A stretch of 64,000 bases of DNA, from positions 434,001 to 498,000 of the forward strand of contig NZ_CADEAR010000001.1 in NCBI RefSeq assembly GCF_902825325.1, given 5' to 3'. The notes under the pieces were generated by a model that had not been told where the DNA came from, made no database searches, and saw only the letters and a list, made by a program, of their open reading frames with translations. The translations under genes were made by a program, and so were the position numbers. The stretch comes from Brucella tritici. Lineage in GTDB: Bacteria; Pseudomonadota; Alphaproteobacteria; Rhizobiales; Rhizobiaceae. Shown here piece by piece: positions 26,657-36,128 of this stretch. Positions within the stretch are counted from its first letter, which is position 1; each line of letters opens with the position of its first letter.

Positions 26657-27145
26657 ATGAATCAAATGTCAATTCTCGAACGTCGCCGCATCGAAGCGCT
26701 GGTTCTCAAGAACGTCTACGAAGTTATTCGCGAACGTTCTGGCGAGGAAGAAGCGCAGGCAGCAATCGGCGAAGCCGTCAGCCGCTCGGCCATCGAACAG
26801 GGCAAGAGCTTTGCAGACGAGCTGGGCCACACGCCGACGATACAGGACTTTGCCGACATCCAGCCGCTCTGGACGAAAGAAAACGCGCTGGAGATCGACG
26901 TGATTTCGCAGGGCGAAGATCATTTCGATTTCAATGTTACGCGCTGCCGCTATTCGGAAATGTATCGCGAGATGGGTCTTGGCCATATCGGTCATCTGCT
27001 TTCCTGCAATCGCGATGGCGATTTCTGCATCGGCTACAATCCCGATATGAAGCTGGAACGCACGCAGACCATCATGAAGGGCGCAAGCCACTGCGATTTC
27101 CGCTATCGCCTCGACACGACTGAAAACAACACAAAAGGAGCCTGA
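26657..27145 (+). CDS. L-2-amino-thiazoline-4-carboxylate hydrolase-like protein
   Basis: A 162-residue protein of the ATC-hydrolase family. The conserved C-terminal motif GASHCDFR (about 143-150) and the internal NVTRCRYSEMY block with Cys are seen; these are features I associate with the family. In Pseudomonas, AtcB opens the thiazoline ring of ATC to give N- or S-carbamoyl-cysteine. Here it lies 37 bases after an amine oxidase and one base before an M20 amidohydrolase, so ring-opening followed by amide hydrolysis is plausible. Whether the substrate is ATC itself is not known. Confidence 0.82.
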   Translation: MNQMSILERRRIEALVLKNVYEVIRERSGEEEAQAAIGEAVSRSAIEQGKSFADELGHTPTIQDFADIQPLWTKENALEIDVISQGEDHFDFNVTRCRYSEMYREMGLGHIGHLLSCNRDGDFCIGYNPDMKLERTQTIMKGASHCDFRYRLDTTENNTKGA

Positions 27146-27146
27146 C

Positions 27147-28319
27147 ATGCCGGTTGAAAACTGGACGTCGAACCAGCTCGACGAACTCGTCGCGTTCCGT
27201 CGTGACCTGCACGAAAACCCCGAGCTGCTTTACGATGTGAACCGGACGGCGGAAAAGGTCGCCGAAGCGCTGCGCGCCGCTGGCGTTGATGAGGTCGTGA
27301 CCGGCATTGGACGCACCGGCGTTGTCGGCGTCATTCGTGGGCAGTCGAACCGCTCGGGTCGGGCCATCGGCCTGCGTGCCGACATGGATGCGCTGCCGAT
27401 CCTCGAAGAAACCGGCGCTGAATGGTCGTCGAAAGTGCCGGGCAAGATGCATGCCTGCGGCCATGACGGGCATACGACCATGCTTCTGGGCGCTGCCCGC
27501 GAACTGGCGCAAAGCCGCGCCTTCGACGGCACAGTCATCGTGATTTTCCAACCCGCCGAAGAAGGCGGCGCAGGCGCCAAGGCGATGATCGACGACGGTT
27601 TGTTCAAGCGCTGGCCGGCCAATGAGGTCTATGGCATGCACAACCGTCCAAACCTCGCAGTCGGTCATTTCACCATCAATTCCGGCCCGATCATGGGATC
27701 GGTCGATGTTCTGGACATCACCATTGAGGGCGTTGGCGGACATGCCGCTTCGCCGCACCAGACCATCGACCCCATTCCCGTCACGGCAGCGCTCATTCAG
27801 GCAATCCAGACGCTGACCGCGCGCACCATCGACCCGCTGGATTCCGCGGTGATCTCGATCACCACCATTCAGGGCGGCGATGCATTCAACGTCATTCCGC
27901 AGAAAATCCGCCTCACCGGCACGGTCCGCACGCTTCGCGAGGAAGTGCGCGACCATATCGAGGAAAAGCTGACCCGCGCCGTGCAGGGCATTGCCGATGC
28001 CTTCGGCGCCAAGGCGACGCTCGACTATCAGCGCAGCTATCCAGTCACCGTCAATCACGAGCAGGAAACCGAACTGGCTGCAATCGCCGCAGAAGCGGTC
28101 GCGGGTTCCGACCGTGTGACGCGCGACATGCCGGCGACGCTGGGTGGTGAAGATTTTGCCTTCATGCTGAACGAGGTGCCGGGCGCGATGATCAATATCG
28201 GCAACGGCCCAAGCGCCAATCTCCATCATCCAAAATATGACTTCAACGACGATGTCATTGCATGGGGTTGCTCTTACTGGACAACACTCGTTCGCCATCG
28301 GCTGCCGATAGAGAATTGA
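27147..28319 (+). CDS. M20 family amidohydrolase (hippurate hydrolase/N-acyl amino acid type)
   Basis: A 390-residue metal-dependent amidohydrolase of the M20D group. Metal ligands are seen at GKMHACGHDGHT (C104, H106), in FQPAEEGGAGA and in the C-terminal GGEDFAFM. The small lid domain begins at EGVGGHAASPHQ. It should release an amino acid from an acyl, carbamoyl or similar group. It ends the importer operon and is followed by a terminator. Its tight coupling to an ATC-hydrolase-like gene suggests that it acts on that product, as AtcC does in Pseudomonas. Confidence 0.9.
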   Translation: MPVENWTSNQLDELVAFRRDLHENPELLYDVNRTAEKVAEALRAAGVDEVVTGIGRTGVVGVIRGQSNRSGRAIGLRADMDALPILEETGAEWSSKVPGKMHACGHDGHTTMLLGAARELAQSRAFDGTVIVIFQPAEEGGAGAKAMIDDGLFKRWPANEVYGMHNRPNLAVGHFTINSGPIMGSVDVLDITIEGVGGHAASPHQTIDPIPVTAALIQAIQTLTARTIDPLDSAVISITTIQGGDAFNVIPQKIRLTGTVRTLREEVRDHIEEKLTRAVQGIADAFGAKATLDYQRSYPVTVNHEQETELAAIAAEAVAGSDRVTRDMPATLGGEDFAFMLNEVPGAMINIGNGPSANLHHPKYDFNDDVIAWGCSYWTTLVRHRLPIEN

Positions 28320-28339
28320 TAGCCACCTATATATAAATG

Positions 28340-28369
28340 GGGCGGCACCTTTGGGAGCCGCCCTTTGTG
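28340..28369 (+). terminator. Rho-independent terminator ending the 20.1-28.3 kb operon
   Basis: GGGCGGC (28340-28346) pairs with GCCGCCC (28357-28363), followed by TTTGTGTTTT. It lies 20 bases after the amidohydrolase stop. Confidence 0.8.
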
Positions 28370-28554
28370 TTTTGCGTAGAAAGCGAAGTTGCAGAACAAT
28401 AAAACCTCTAGTTTATCTGAGCCGCTCGTAATATAACGCGCTCCCAATAAACCATCGCGGCTTTTCCCGATGGGAAAAGAGAATTCGGTTTGGACGCATA
28501 CTGAACATTTCAGTGTTCGGAAATGCGGAAAGCCATTGGTCGAGCGGGAAATCC

Positions 28555-30000
28555 ATGAATATCGAATCTGCCTTGAGTGACAGCGCCAATATTTTTGACC
28601 TTGCGCCAATTTCCCTGTGGCTTGAGGATTATAGCGGCCTGCGCAAGCAGTTCGAAGAATGGCGAGCGCTTGGCGTTACCGATCTCAGGACTTTCCTACA
28701 TGAAGACACGACCCGGCTTCGCATCTGCACCAGCCATATCCGGGTCCTGAAGGTCAACCGCAAGACGCTTTCGCTTTTCGAGGCAGACAGCGTCAGCCAT
28801 CTGGTCGCCAATCTCGAACGCGTTTTTCGCGACGACATGCTGGACCCGCATATCGACGAGATGGTCCAGCTGTGGAACGGCGGCAATGCGTTCTCGAGCG
28901 ACACCATCAATTATTCGCTCGGCGGCAAGCGGCTGGATATTCAGCTTAAGGGTGTCGTGCTGCCCGGTTATGAGCACACCTGGGAGCGGGTTCTGCTTTC
29001 CATTGAGGATGTGACCGCGCGCGAAAATGCCCGCCGCGAAGAGGACCGGCACAAGCAGCACGCGCAGGGACTTTTCGAGCATTCGCCGGTCTCGCTCTGG
29101 GTCGAGGATTTCAGTCGCATCAAGCAACTGATGGACGATGTGCGTCAGCGCGGCATTGTTGATTTTCGGGTGTTTACCGACGTGCATCCAGAATTCGTGC
29201 GTCAGTGTATGAGCGAAATCCGGGTTCTCGAAGTCAACACCGAGACAACTGCCCTCTTCCTCGCATCCGACAAGAAGACGCTGCTGCAGAACCTGCCGCA
29301 CATCTTCAAGGACGAGATGGAATCATCGTTCCGCGAACAGTTGATCGATCTTTGGAACGGTGTCCTGTTCCAGCGTCGCGAAGTGGTCAATTACGCGCTC
29401 GACGGCTCCGAAAGGCATGTCCTTCTGCAATTCTCGGTTCTGCCGGGGCATGAAACAGACTGGTCTCTGGTACAGATCGCGCTGACTGACATCACTGCGC
29501 GCAAGAAGGCAGAAGCCTATCTGGAATATCTGGGCAAACACGACGTTCTGACCAAGCTTCACAATCGCGCCTATTATGTCGATGAACTGAACCGGCTTGA
29601 ACGCAAGGGCCATACGCCCGTTTCTGTCATCATCATCGATCTCAATGGCCTCAAGGCTGCGAATGACCAATGGGGCCATGCGACAGGTGACGGGTTGCTG
29701 CGGCGCATCGGCGAAGTGCTGAATGAAGCCGTGAAGCAGCCGGGCCACGCGGCGCGCATTGGCGGCGACGAATTCGCAGTTGTGCTGCCTTATGTGGATG
29801 AGCGCGGTGCGGAGGCCATGGTTGAGGATATTCAGCGGCTGGTCGATATCAACAACCAGTATTATTCCCAGCTCAAGCTCAATCTTTCCATCGGTTCTGC
29901 GACAAGTATGTCAGGCGAAAAGCTGGAAACCGTTGCCAAGCGCGCCGACCTGCTGATGTATGAGAACAAGCGCCAGCAATATACGACGGGCATGATCTAA
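28555..30000 (+). CDS. Diguanylate cyclase with two tandem PAS-like sensory domains
   Basis: A 481-residue cytosolic protein with no membrane segment. Two related modules (about 8-165 and 175-315) each begin with a P-[IV]-SLW-[LV]-ED motif and end with a PAS-like D-[IV]-T-AR strand, indicating internal duplication. A GGDEF domain follows (about 330-478) with an intact RIGGDEFAVV active site. The usual RxxD inhibitory site five residues before GGDEF is absent (KQPGH instead), so product inhibition is unlikely. It should make cyclic-di-GMP. The ATG at 28555 is preferred to a GTG at 28513. Confidence 0.9.
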   Translation: MNIESALSDSANIFDLAPISLWLEDYSGLRKQFEEWRALGVTDLRTFLHEDTTRLRICTSHIRVLKVNRKTLSLFEADSVSHLVANLERVFRDDMLDPHIDEMVQLWNGGNAFSSDTINYSLGGKRLDIQLKGVVLPGYEHTWERVLLSIEDVTARENARREEDRHKQHAQGLFEHSPVSLWVEDFSRIKQLMDDVRQRGIVDFRVFTDVHPEFVRQCMSEIRVLEVNTETTALFLASDKKTLLQNLPHIFKDEMESSFREQLIDLWNGVLFQRREVVNYALDGSERHVLLQFSVLPGHETDWSLVQIALTDITARKKAEAYLEYLGKHDVLTKLHNRAYYVDELNRLERKGHTPVSVIIIDLNGLKAANDQWGHATGDGLLRRIGEVLNEAVKQPGHAARIGGDEFAVVLPYVDERGAEAMVEDIQRLVDINNQYYSQLKLNLSIGSATSMSGEKLETVAKRADLLMYENKRQQYTTGMI

Positions 30001-30584
30001 TCATCGAACTTGATGACGGTCTTTCCGCGCGTCAGATCGGTGACGAGGCGGGATAGTTCATCTCGCATGGCAATGGGCATGGCGCCCGCGATCTCCACGC
30101 CGGTGCCAGTGAAGTTCTCTTGCGTGATGGCGAGGTTTTCCACCGCTGTCAGACGGGCTTTCAGCAGCGCATGATCTGAAAAATCGCAGGCGAACTGAAA
30201 TCCGACCAGCGGAATAACTTCTGTTTTCTCCGCCTGTCGCAGGCAGGTTGCAGCCGTGCCGCCATAAGCGCGCATCAGGCCCCCGCTTCCCAGAAGAATG
30301 CCGCCGAACCAGCGCGTGACTACAACTGCAATATTATCGAGTTGCTGGCCATCGATTGCCTGCAGGATCGGCTTTCCTGCCGTGCCACTCGGCTCGCCAT
30401 CGTCGCTGAAACGGTAGTTCTGCCCCATGCGCCAGGCCCAGCAATTATGGCTTGCCGACAGGTCGGAATGCTCGCTCAAAAAATCCTTCGCCGCCTGCTC
30501 GCTCGCAACAGGCGCGGCGATGGCCAGAAACCGACTTTTCCTGATCTCCTGACTAAAGGTTTCAACGCGACTGATCGTGAACAT
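29997..30584 (-). CDS. YigZ/IMPACT family protein
   Basis: A 195-residue protein of the UPF0029 family. The N-terminal domain includes KSRFLAIAAP, ASHNCWAWR, DDGEPSGTAG and TRWFGGILLGSGGL, all highly conserved; the C-terminal third is the DUF1949 ferredoxin-like domain. Eukaryotic IMPACT is a translation-stress regulator, but the bacterial function is unclear. The start at 30584 (MFTISRVETF) is preferred over 30707. Its 3' end overlaps that of the diguanylate cyclase gene by four bases. Confidence 0.9.
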   Translation of the reverse strand: MFTISRVETFSQEIRKSRFLAIAAPVASEQAAKDFLSEHSDLSASHNCWAWRMGQNYRFSDDGEPSGTAGKPILQAIDGQQLDNIAVVVTRWFGGILLGSGGLMRAYGGTAATCLRQAEKTEVIPLVGFQFACDFSDHALLKARLTAVENLAITQENFTGTGVEIAGAMPIAMRDELSRLVTDLTRGKTVIKFDD

Positions 30585-30752
30585 GGCAATCCTACAAAGA
30601 TGATTTCGGGGCCTAGCATTTTCCATTGAGGATGACGACCCCTTCCAACTTCCCCGGCATTGCGCCCACCTGATATAGGGTATAAGGCAATTGAAAAATG
30701 AGCCCATATTTTTGAGCTCTGTTCTTGCATACCCAGATGAAAGGTCCTGCCG

Positions 30753-32048
30753 ATGTTCGATTTGATCGTGAGAAACGCCAATCTCCCCGACGGTCGCGAG
30801 AAGCAGGACATTTTAGTCAAGGACGGCAAGATTGCCGATATCGTGCCCTCCAAGGGTGAGCATCAGGCTGCTCAGGAAATCGATGCAACTGACCGGCTCG
30901 TAACCCCGCCTTTCGTCGATCCGCATTTCCACATGGATGCGACCCTGTCGCTCGGCCTGCCGCGCCTCAACCGTTCCGGTACCCTTCTCGAAGGTATCGC
31001 GCTTTGGGGCGAACTAAAGCCGATACTGACCGTTGAGGCCATGGTCGAGCGCGCGCTGCGCTATTGCGATCTGGCGGTCAGCCAGGGCCTGCTTGCCATT
31101 CGCAGCCACGTCGATGTCAGCGATCCGCGCCTCTTCACCGCTGAAGCGATGATCGAAGTGCGCGAGAAGGTGAAGCCTTACATTGACCTACAATTGGTCG
31201 CCTTCCCGCAGGATGGCTATTACCGTTCGCCGGGGGCGGTCGAACTCGTCAACCGCTCGCTCGATATGGGCCTCGACGTCGTCGGCGGTATTCCGCATTT
31301 TGAGCGCACCATGGCCGATGGCGCAGCCTCGCTGGAAGAACTGTGCCGCATTGCCGCCGAACGCGGCCTGCCGGTCGATATCCATTGCGACGAAAGCGAC
31401 GATCCAATGTCGCGCCATGTCGAAACACTGGCGGCGCAGACCATGCGCTTCGGCCTGCAGGGCCGTGTTTCCGGCTCGCACCTGACCTCCATGCACTCCA
31501 TGGACAATTATTACGTCTCGAAGCTCATTCCGCTGATTGCGGAAGCCAAGATGAATGCCATTCCGAACCCGCTCATCAACATCACGCTTCAGGGCCGTGC
31601 GGACACCTATCCGAAGCGCCGCGGCATGACCCGCGTGCCGGAACTGATGGCTGCTGGCATCAATGTCGCGTTCGGCCATGACTGCGTGATGGACCCCTGG
31701 TACTCGATGGGTTCCGGTGACATGCTGGAAGTCGGCCACATGGCGATCCATGTCGCACAGATGACCTCCATCGAAGGCAAGAAACAGGTTTTCGATGCGC
31801 TCACCGTCAATTCCGCCAAGGCGCTGGGCCTTGAAGGCTATGGCCTTGCGAAGGGCTGCAATGCCGATTTCGTGGTGCTGCAGGCACGCGACCCGATTGA
31901 AGCGCTGCGCCTCAAGGCAAACCGCCTCAAGGTCGTGAAGCGCGGCAAGGTGATTGCCGAAACCCCGCAGCGCATAAGCCGTATCAACCTCGAAGGCCGT
32001 CCGTCTTCGGTTGACGGGGCTGACTACGCGCCAGTCGGCCAGCTTTAG
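30753..32048 (+). CDS. Cytosine-deaminase-like amidohydrolase
   Basis: A 431-residue metal-dependent deaminase of the CodA group. Metal and catalytic residues are seen in DPHFHMD (H58, H60, D62), HCDESDD (H211, E214), SHLTSMHS and GHDCVMDPWY. It would deaminate cytosine or a related ring such as isocytosine or creatinine. It lies 129 bases before a BMP-type importer operon that also has an amidase, so it probably handles the imported base. An AAAGG site precedes the ATG. Confidence 0.87.
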   Translation: MFDLIVRNANLPDGREKQDILVKDGKIADIVPSKGEHQAAQEIDATDRLVTPPFVDPHFHMDATLSLGLPRLNRSGTLLEGIALWGELKPILTVEAMVERALRYCDLAVSQGLLAIRSHVDVSDPRLFTAEAMIEVREKVKPYIDLQLVAFPQDGYYRSPGAVELVNRSLDMGLDVVGGIPHFERTMADGAASLEELCRIAAERGLPVDIHCDESDDPMSRHVETLAAQTMRFGLQGRVSGSHLTSMHSMDNYYVSKLIPLIAEAKMNAIPNPLINITLQGRADTYPKRRGMTRVPELMAAGINVAFGHDCVMDPWYSMGSGDMLEVGHMAIHVAQMTSIEGKKQVFDALTVNSAKALGLEGYGLAKGCNADFVVLQARDPIEALRLKANRLKVVKRGKVIAETPQRISRINLEGRPSSVDGADYAPVGQL

Positions 32049-32177
32049 AATCTTCTTGAATTAAAGGTGGTTTGGGCAATGATGGAAATCGTTGCTCATG
32101 AAATCCGCACGTCAAAACGAAGCAACCGGCTGCGCGCACCCACGCGCCGAAAACACACATGAGGGGTCCCTGACCAA

Positions 32178-33176
32178 ATGACAAAAATCATCAAAACACC
32201 GAACTTTACCCGTCGCGACATTCTCGCAATGTCTGCAGCACTGGGCGCATCGGCAATGACCACCCGGGTCTTCGCTGCCGATGAAAAGCTGAAAGTAGCA
32301 GGCATCCACGCCTCGCCAGTCGAAAACGCGTGGAATTCGCGTCTCCACGATGCACTGAAGCAGGCCAACGACGAAGGCGTCATCGAATATGTCTTTTCCG
32401 AGGGAGTTTCAGCGAGCGACTATCCCCGCGCCATGCGCGAATATGCCGAACAGGGCATCAAGCTGATCGTCGGCGAATCCTATGCCGTCGAACGCGAAGC
32501 GCGTCAGGTGGCAGGCGATTATCCGCAGACGGCCTTCGTCATGGGCTCCTCGGGCAAACCGCAAGGCGACAATTTCGGTGTTTTCGGCACCTGGAACTTC
32601 GAGGCTGCCTATCTCGCAGGCATGCTTGCAGGCGCGATGAGCAAATCCGGCACCTTCGGCTCGGTCGGTGCCGTGCCGATCCCGGAAGTCAACATGCTCA
32701 TCAATGCCTTTCAGGACGGCGTGAAGGAAACCCGGCCTGACGCGAAGTTCATCGCGTCGTTCATCGGCACCTTCTTCGACCCGCCAAAGGCACGCGAAGC
32801 CGGTCTTGCCCAGATCGACTCTGGCGCGGACATCCTGTTCGGTGAGCGCATCGGCACGGCAGACGCCGCCAAGGAACGCGGCATCAAGGCCATCGGCTCG
32901 CTGATCGACTATACGCCGCGTTACCCCGATACGGTCTTTGCCAATGCGATCTGGAATTTCCGCCCGATCCTCAATGCGGCTATCGCCGACGTGAAGGCCA
33001 GCCAGGCAACCGGCAAGGATTACACGCCATTCAGCCTGATGAAGGAAGGCGGCAACGACATCATCTACGTCAAGGGCATTGCCCCTGCCGAAGCAGAAGC
33101 CAAGATGGAAGCCCGTCGTGTGGAACTGAAGGAAGGCAAGTTCGAGTACAAGCCGAACCCGGCCGAACCAAAGTAA
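32178..33176 (+). CDS. BMP-family (nucleoside-type) periplasmic binding protein
   Basis: A 332-residue binding protein of the Bmp/PnrA family. The N-terminus has a twin-arginine-like motif (FTRRDILAMSA, residues about 10-20), a hydrophobic stretch and a cleavage site near FAADEK, so Tat export is likely. Unlike most BMP proteins it has no lipobox Cys. GNFGVFG-like and VGAVPIPEVN blocks form the ligand site. Family ligands are nucleosides, riboflavin or nucleobases. It serves the ATPase and two permeases downstream. Confidence 0.88.
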   Translation: MTKIIKTPNFTRRDILAMSAALGASAMTTRVFAADEKLKVAGIHASPVENAWNSRLHDALKQANDEGVIEYVFSEGVSASDYPRAMREYAEQGIKLIVGESYAVEREARQVAGDYPQTAFVMGSSGKPQGDNFGVFGTWNFEAAYLAGMLAGAMSKSGTFGSVGAVPIPEVNMLINAFQDGVKETRPDAKFIASFIGTFFDPPKAREAGLAQIDSGADILFGERIGTADAAKERGIKAIGSLIDYTPRYPDTVFANAIWNFRPILNAAIADVKASQATGKDYTPFSLMKEGGNDIIYVKGIAPAEAEAKMEARRVELKEGKFEYKPNPAEPK

Positions 33177-33192
33177 GACGGGCAGTCATTCC

Positions 33193-34602
33193 GTGGCAAT
33201 CGACATGAACCAGCAGGATGCAACCGCGCTCGCGCAGGCGATTGCGGAAGGAATCCTGAGTGCCGAACAGGCCATGGATGCCGCTCTCGACGCAGCAGAA
33301 AAATGGCGCCCGTTGGGCGCCATTGCATATCTCGATCGCGATCTGGGCCGTGCCGGTGCAATTGCATTCGATGCAGCGCCATCCAGAGCGACCTTCGCGG
33401 GCGTTCCCTCCCTGTTCAAGGATCTGGGCGGCCCCTGTGGCGGTCTGCCGATCCGGCTCGGCTCGCAGGCATTCCTCAATGCCTCACCGCAGATGGATTC
33501 CGAACTCGGTCGCAGGCTGCGCGCAGCCGGACTCAACTTTTTTGGCACCACCACCGTGCCAGAATTCGGCTTGGCGCTTGCGAGCGAGCCAGCGGGAGCA
33601 CCGCCTGCACGCCATCCCTTCGATAAAAGGCTTTCACCCGGCGGGTCATCCGGCGGAGCGGCGGCAGCCGTCGCAGCCGGGATAGTCGCAATCGCTCATG
33701 CAACCGACGCTGGCGGTTCCATTCGTGTGCCCGCTGCAACCTGTGGTCTCGTCGGTCTGAAACCAAGCCGGGGCGCCATGCCAGCGGGTCCGCATTTCGG
33801 CAATTATCTTGCAGGCATTGCGAGCGAATTTGCGCTTTGTCGTTCAGTGCGCGACGCAAAAGCGCTTTTGCCGCTTGTCGAAGGCAACACGGAAGGCTTT
33901 CTGCCTGACCCAGCGATGCAGGCGGGCGATTTGCCGAACCGCCTTCGTGTGGGCATCGTGACCGGCGATCTCGCAAACTATCCAATCACATCAGAGCGCT
34001 TGCAGGTTGTGGCAGAGGCAGCGCGTTTCCTTGAAGCGCAGGGGCACGCAATTCGCGAAATCCCCGCTTCGGAATTCAGCCCGCTGATCGCTTCCAGCGC
34101 GCGCGCGTTCGACCGCATCATTTCCGTCAATCTCGCTGCTGCAATCGATTTTCTGGCCCTTGACGAAGACAGGCTTGAACCGCTTACCCGTGCGGTTGCG
34201 GAGCGCGGGCGGCGCATGGAAGCCACCGCGCTTTACCGCGCCATGAACGCAGCCGTCAGCACCGCACATATGTTGTGGCAGATTTTCCGCGACATCGACG
34301 TACTGATTACGCCTATGCTCGCGCGCGGACCGATGCCGCTCGGTTCCTTTCCCATGGATCACGGCGATGTCGATGCGCATTGGCAGAAGATGAATGCCTT
34401 CGCGCCTTATGCAGCACTTGCCAATATTTCCGGTTTCCCGGCACTCTCGCTTCCCTTTGGAACCGACGCTAACGACATGCCGGTCGCCTTGCAGCTCGTT
34501 GCACCAATGGGCGCTGACCGGCTGCTTTTGAACCTTGGCCAGCGTCTGGAGGAGGATCAGCGCTGGCAGCACAGATTTCCCGTTGCGGGGTTGAACATAT
34601 GA
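33193..34602 (+). CDS. Amidase-signature family hydrolase
   Basis: A 469-residue amidase. The Ser-cisSer-Lys triad is visible as K76 (SLFKDLGG), S152 (PGGSSGG) and S176 (DAGGSIRVPA). It would hydrolyse an amide such as a ureide or the amide made from ring-opening. The frame starts with GTG at 33193; an ATG at 33205 is an alternative. Its stop overlaps the ATPase start as ATGA, so a hydrolase is inserted into the middle of an importer operon, between binding protein and ATPase. Confidence 0.88.
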   Translation: MAIDMNQQDATALAQAIAEGILSAEQAMDAALDAAEKWRPLGAIAYLDRDLGRAGAIAFDAAPSRATFAGVPSLFKDLGGPCGGLPIRLGSQAFLNASPQMDSELGRRLRAAGLNFFGTTTVPEFGLALASEPAGAPPARHPFDKRLSPGGSSGGAAAAVAAGIVAIAHATDAGGSIRVPAATCGLVGLKPSRGAMPAGPHFGNYLAGIASEFALCRSVRDAKALLPLVEGNTEGFLPDPAMQAGDLPNRLRVGIVTGDLANYPITSERLQVVAEAARFLEAQGHAIREIPASEFSPLIASSARAFDRIISVNLAAAIDFLALDEDRLEPLTRAVAERGRRMEATALYRAMNAAVSTAHMLWQIFRDIDVLITPMLARGPMPLGSFPMDHGDVDAHWQKMNAFAPYAALANISGFPALSLPFGTDANDMPVALQLVAPMGADRLLLNLGQRLEEDQRWQHRFPVAGLNI

Positions 34603-36128
34603 CGACGACCGTTCTTGAACTACAGAACATCACCAAGCGATTTGGCCAGCTTACCGCCAATGACAATATTTCGCTGAAGCTTGAGCGCGGCGAAATCCTC
34701 GCTTTTCTTGGCGAGAATGGTGCAGGCAAAACCACGCTGATGAACATCCTGTTCGGCCATTATGTGCCGGATGAAGGCCGCGTCTTCGTCAAGGGCGAGG
34801 AAATCCCGCAAGGCAAGCCCCGCGCTGCCATTGATGCGGGCGTAGGCATGGTGCACCAGCATTTCACGCTCGCGCCCAACCTCACAGTGCTTGAAAATAT
34901 CATCACCGGCACTGAAAGCCTCTGGAAGCTCAAATCAGCGCATGGCCCCGCGCGCACCAAGATTGCCGACATCGCCGGACGCTTCGGCCTGCAGGTCGAT
35001 CCCGATGCACGGCTTGGCGATCTTTCTGTCGGCGAACAACAGCGCGTTGAAATCCTGAAAGCGCTTTATAACGAAGCCGACATTCTGATCCTCGACGAGC
35101 CGACCGCCGTTCTGACCACGCAGGAAGCCGAAAACCTGTTCGCGACACTGAAAGAGATGGCGCGTCAGGGCCTGTCGCTGATCTTCATCTCGCACAAGCT
35201 GCATGAAGTCATGTCAGCAGCCGACCGCGTTGTCGTCCTGCGCGGCGGCAAGCTTGTGGCGGAGCGCAAGGCTTCCGAAACCTCGAAGGAAGAACTCGCC
35301 GAACTGATGGTCGGCCGTCGCGTTTCGCGCCCTTCGCGCGCTGCGGCCACGCCCGGCGAAACCTTGCTGGAAGCGAAGAATGTAACGGTCGTGGAAGATG
35401 GCGCGACGCGCCTCAGCGATCTCGACTTTCACCTCCGCGCTGGTGAAACGCTCGGCATCATCGGCGTGTCGGGCAATGGGCAGGCAGCGCTCGGGCGTCT
35501 TGTTTCAGGCCTCAGCCAACCGGCAAACGGCGAACTTGTCATGTTCGGGCAGACCGTCACCAAATTCGACCCGCGCCAGTTTGTGGCGGAAGGTGTTGGC
35601 CGTATTCCGGAAGATCGCAATGCGGAAGGCGCAATCGGTGACCTGACACTTTGGGAAAATGCTGTACTGGAACGCGTGCGTGATCCGCAGTTCTCCAATG
35701 GTCTTCTGGTCAACCGGACGGCTGCGCGGGAATTTACCGACCGCATCATCAAGGATTTTGATGTGCGCGGCGGCACGCCTGATAGCCGCATTCGCCTGCT
35801 TTCCGGCGGGAATATGCAGAAGCTCATTCTGGGTCGTAATCTGGAAACCGCCCCGCGTATCCTGATCGCGGCACAGCCGACGCGTGGCCTCGACGAAGGT
35901 GCCGTCGCGGCCATCCATGCCCGCATTTTGGAAGCACGCGCCAAGGGAGCTGCCGTACTGCTGATCTCGGAAGACCTCGATGAAATTATCGGCCTTGCCG
36001 ACCGGGTTCAGGCCATCGTCAAAGGCAGGCTATCGCCGCCGATCGATGCCGAGGAAGCCGATGCACAAAGGCTGGGCCTGATGATGGCCGGCGAATGGCA
36101 GACAAATACCACGAAGGGGCTGAACTGA
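34599..36128 (+). CDS. ABC transporter ATPase with two nucleotide-binding domains (BMP/sugar type)
   Basis: A 509-residue protein with two ATPase units. The first is canonical (GENGAGKTT near 36-44, LSVGEQQRVEI, LILDEPTAVL). The second is degenerate: Walker A is VSGNGQAA and the signature reads LSGGNMQK, as in NupO/YufO and sugar ATPases, where only one site hydrolyses ATP. It energises the BMP-type importer. The start overlaps the amidase stop and the stop overlaps the first permease start by one base. Confidence 0.93.
   Translation: MTTTVLELQNITKRFGQLTANDNISLKLERGEILAFLGENGAGKTTLMNILFGHYVPDEGRVFVKGEEIPQGKPRAAIDAGVGMVHQHFTLAPNLTVLENIITGTESLWKLKSAHGPARTKIADIAGRFGLQVDPDARLGDLSVGEQQRVEILKALYNEADILILDEPTAVLTTQEAENLFATLKEMARQGLSLIFISHKLHEVMSAADRVVVLRGGKLVAERKASETSKEELAELMVGRRVSRPSRAAATPGETLLEAKNVTVVEDGATRLSDLDFHLRAGETLGIIGVSGNGQAALGRLVSGLSQPANGELVMFGQTVTKFDPRQFVAEGVGRIPEDRNAEGAIGDLTLWENAVLERVRDPQFSNGLLVNRTAAREFTDRIIKDFDVRGGTPDSRIRLLSGGNMQKLILGRNLETAPRILIAAQPTRGLDEGAVAAIHARILEARAKGAAVLLISEDLDEIIGLADRVQAIVKGRLSPPIDAEEADAQRLGLMMAGEWQTNTTKGLN

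Noticed and set aside
27072-28298. 408-residue minus-strand frame opposite the M20 amidohydrolase
   Set aside because: Antisense of a gene with complete catalytic motifs; composition rich in Arg, Asp and His without a known fold.
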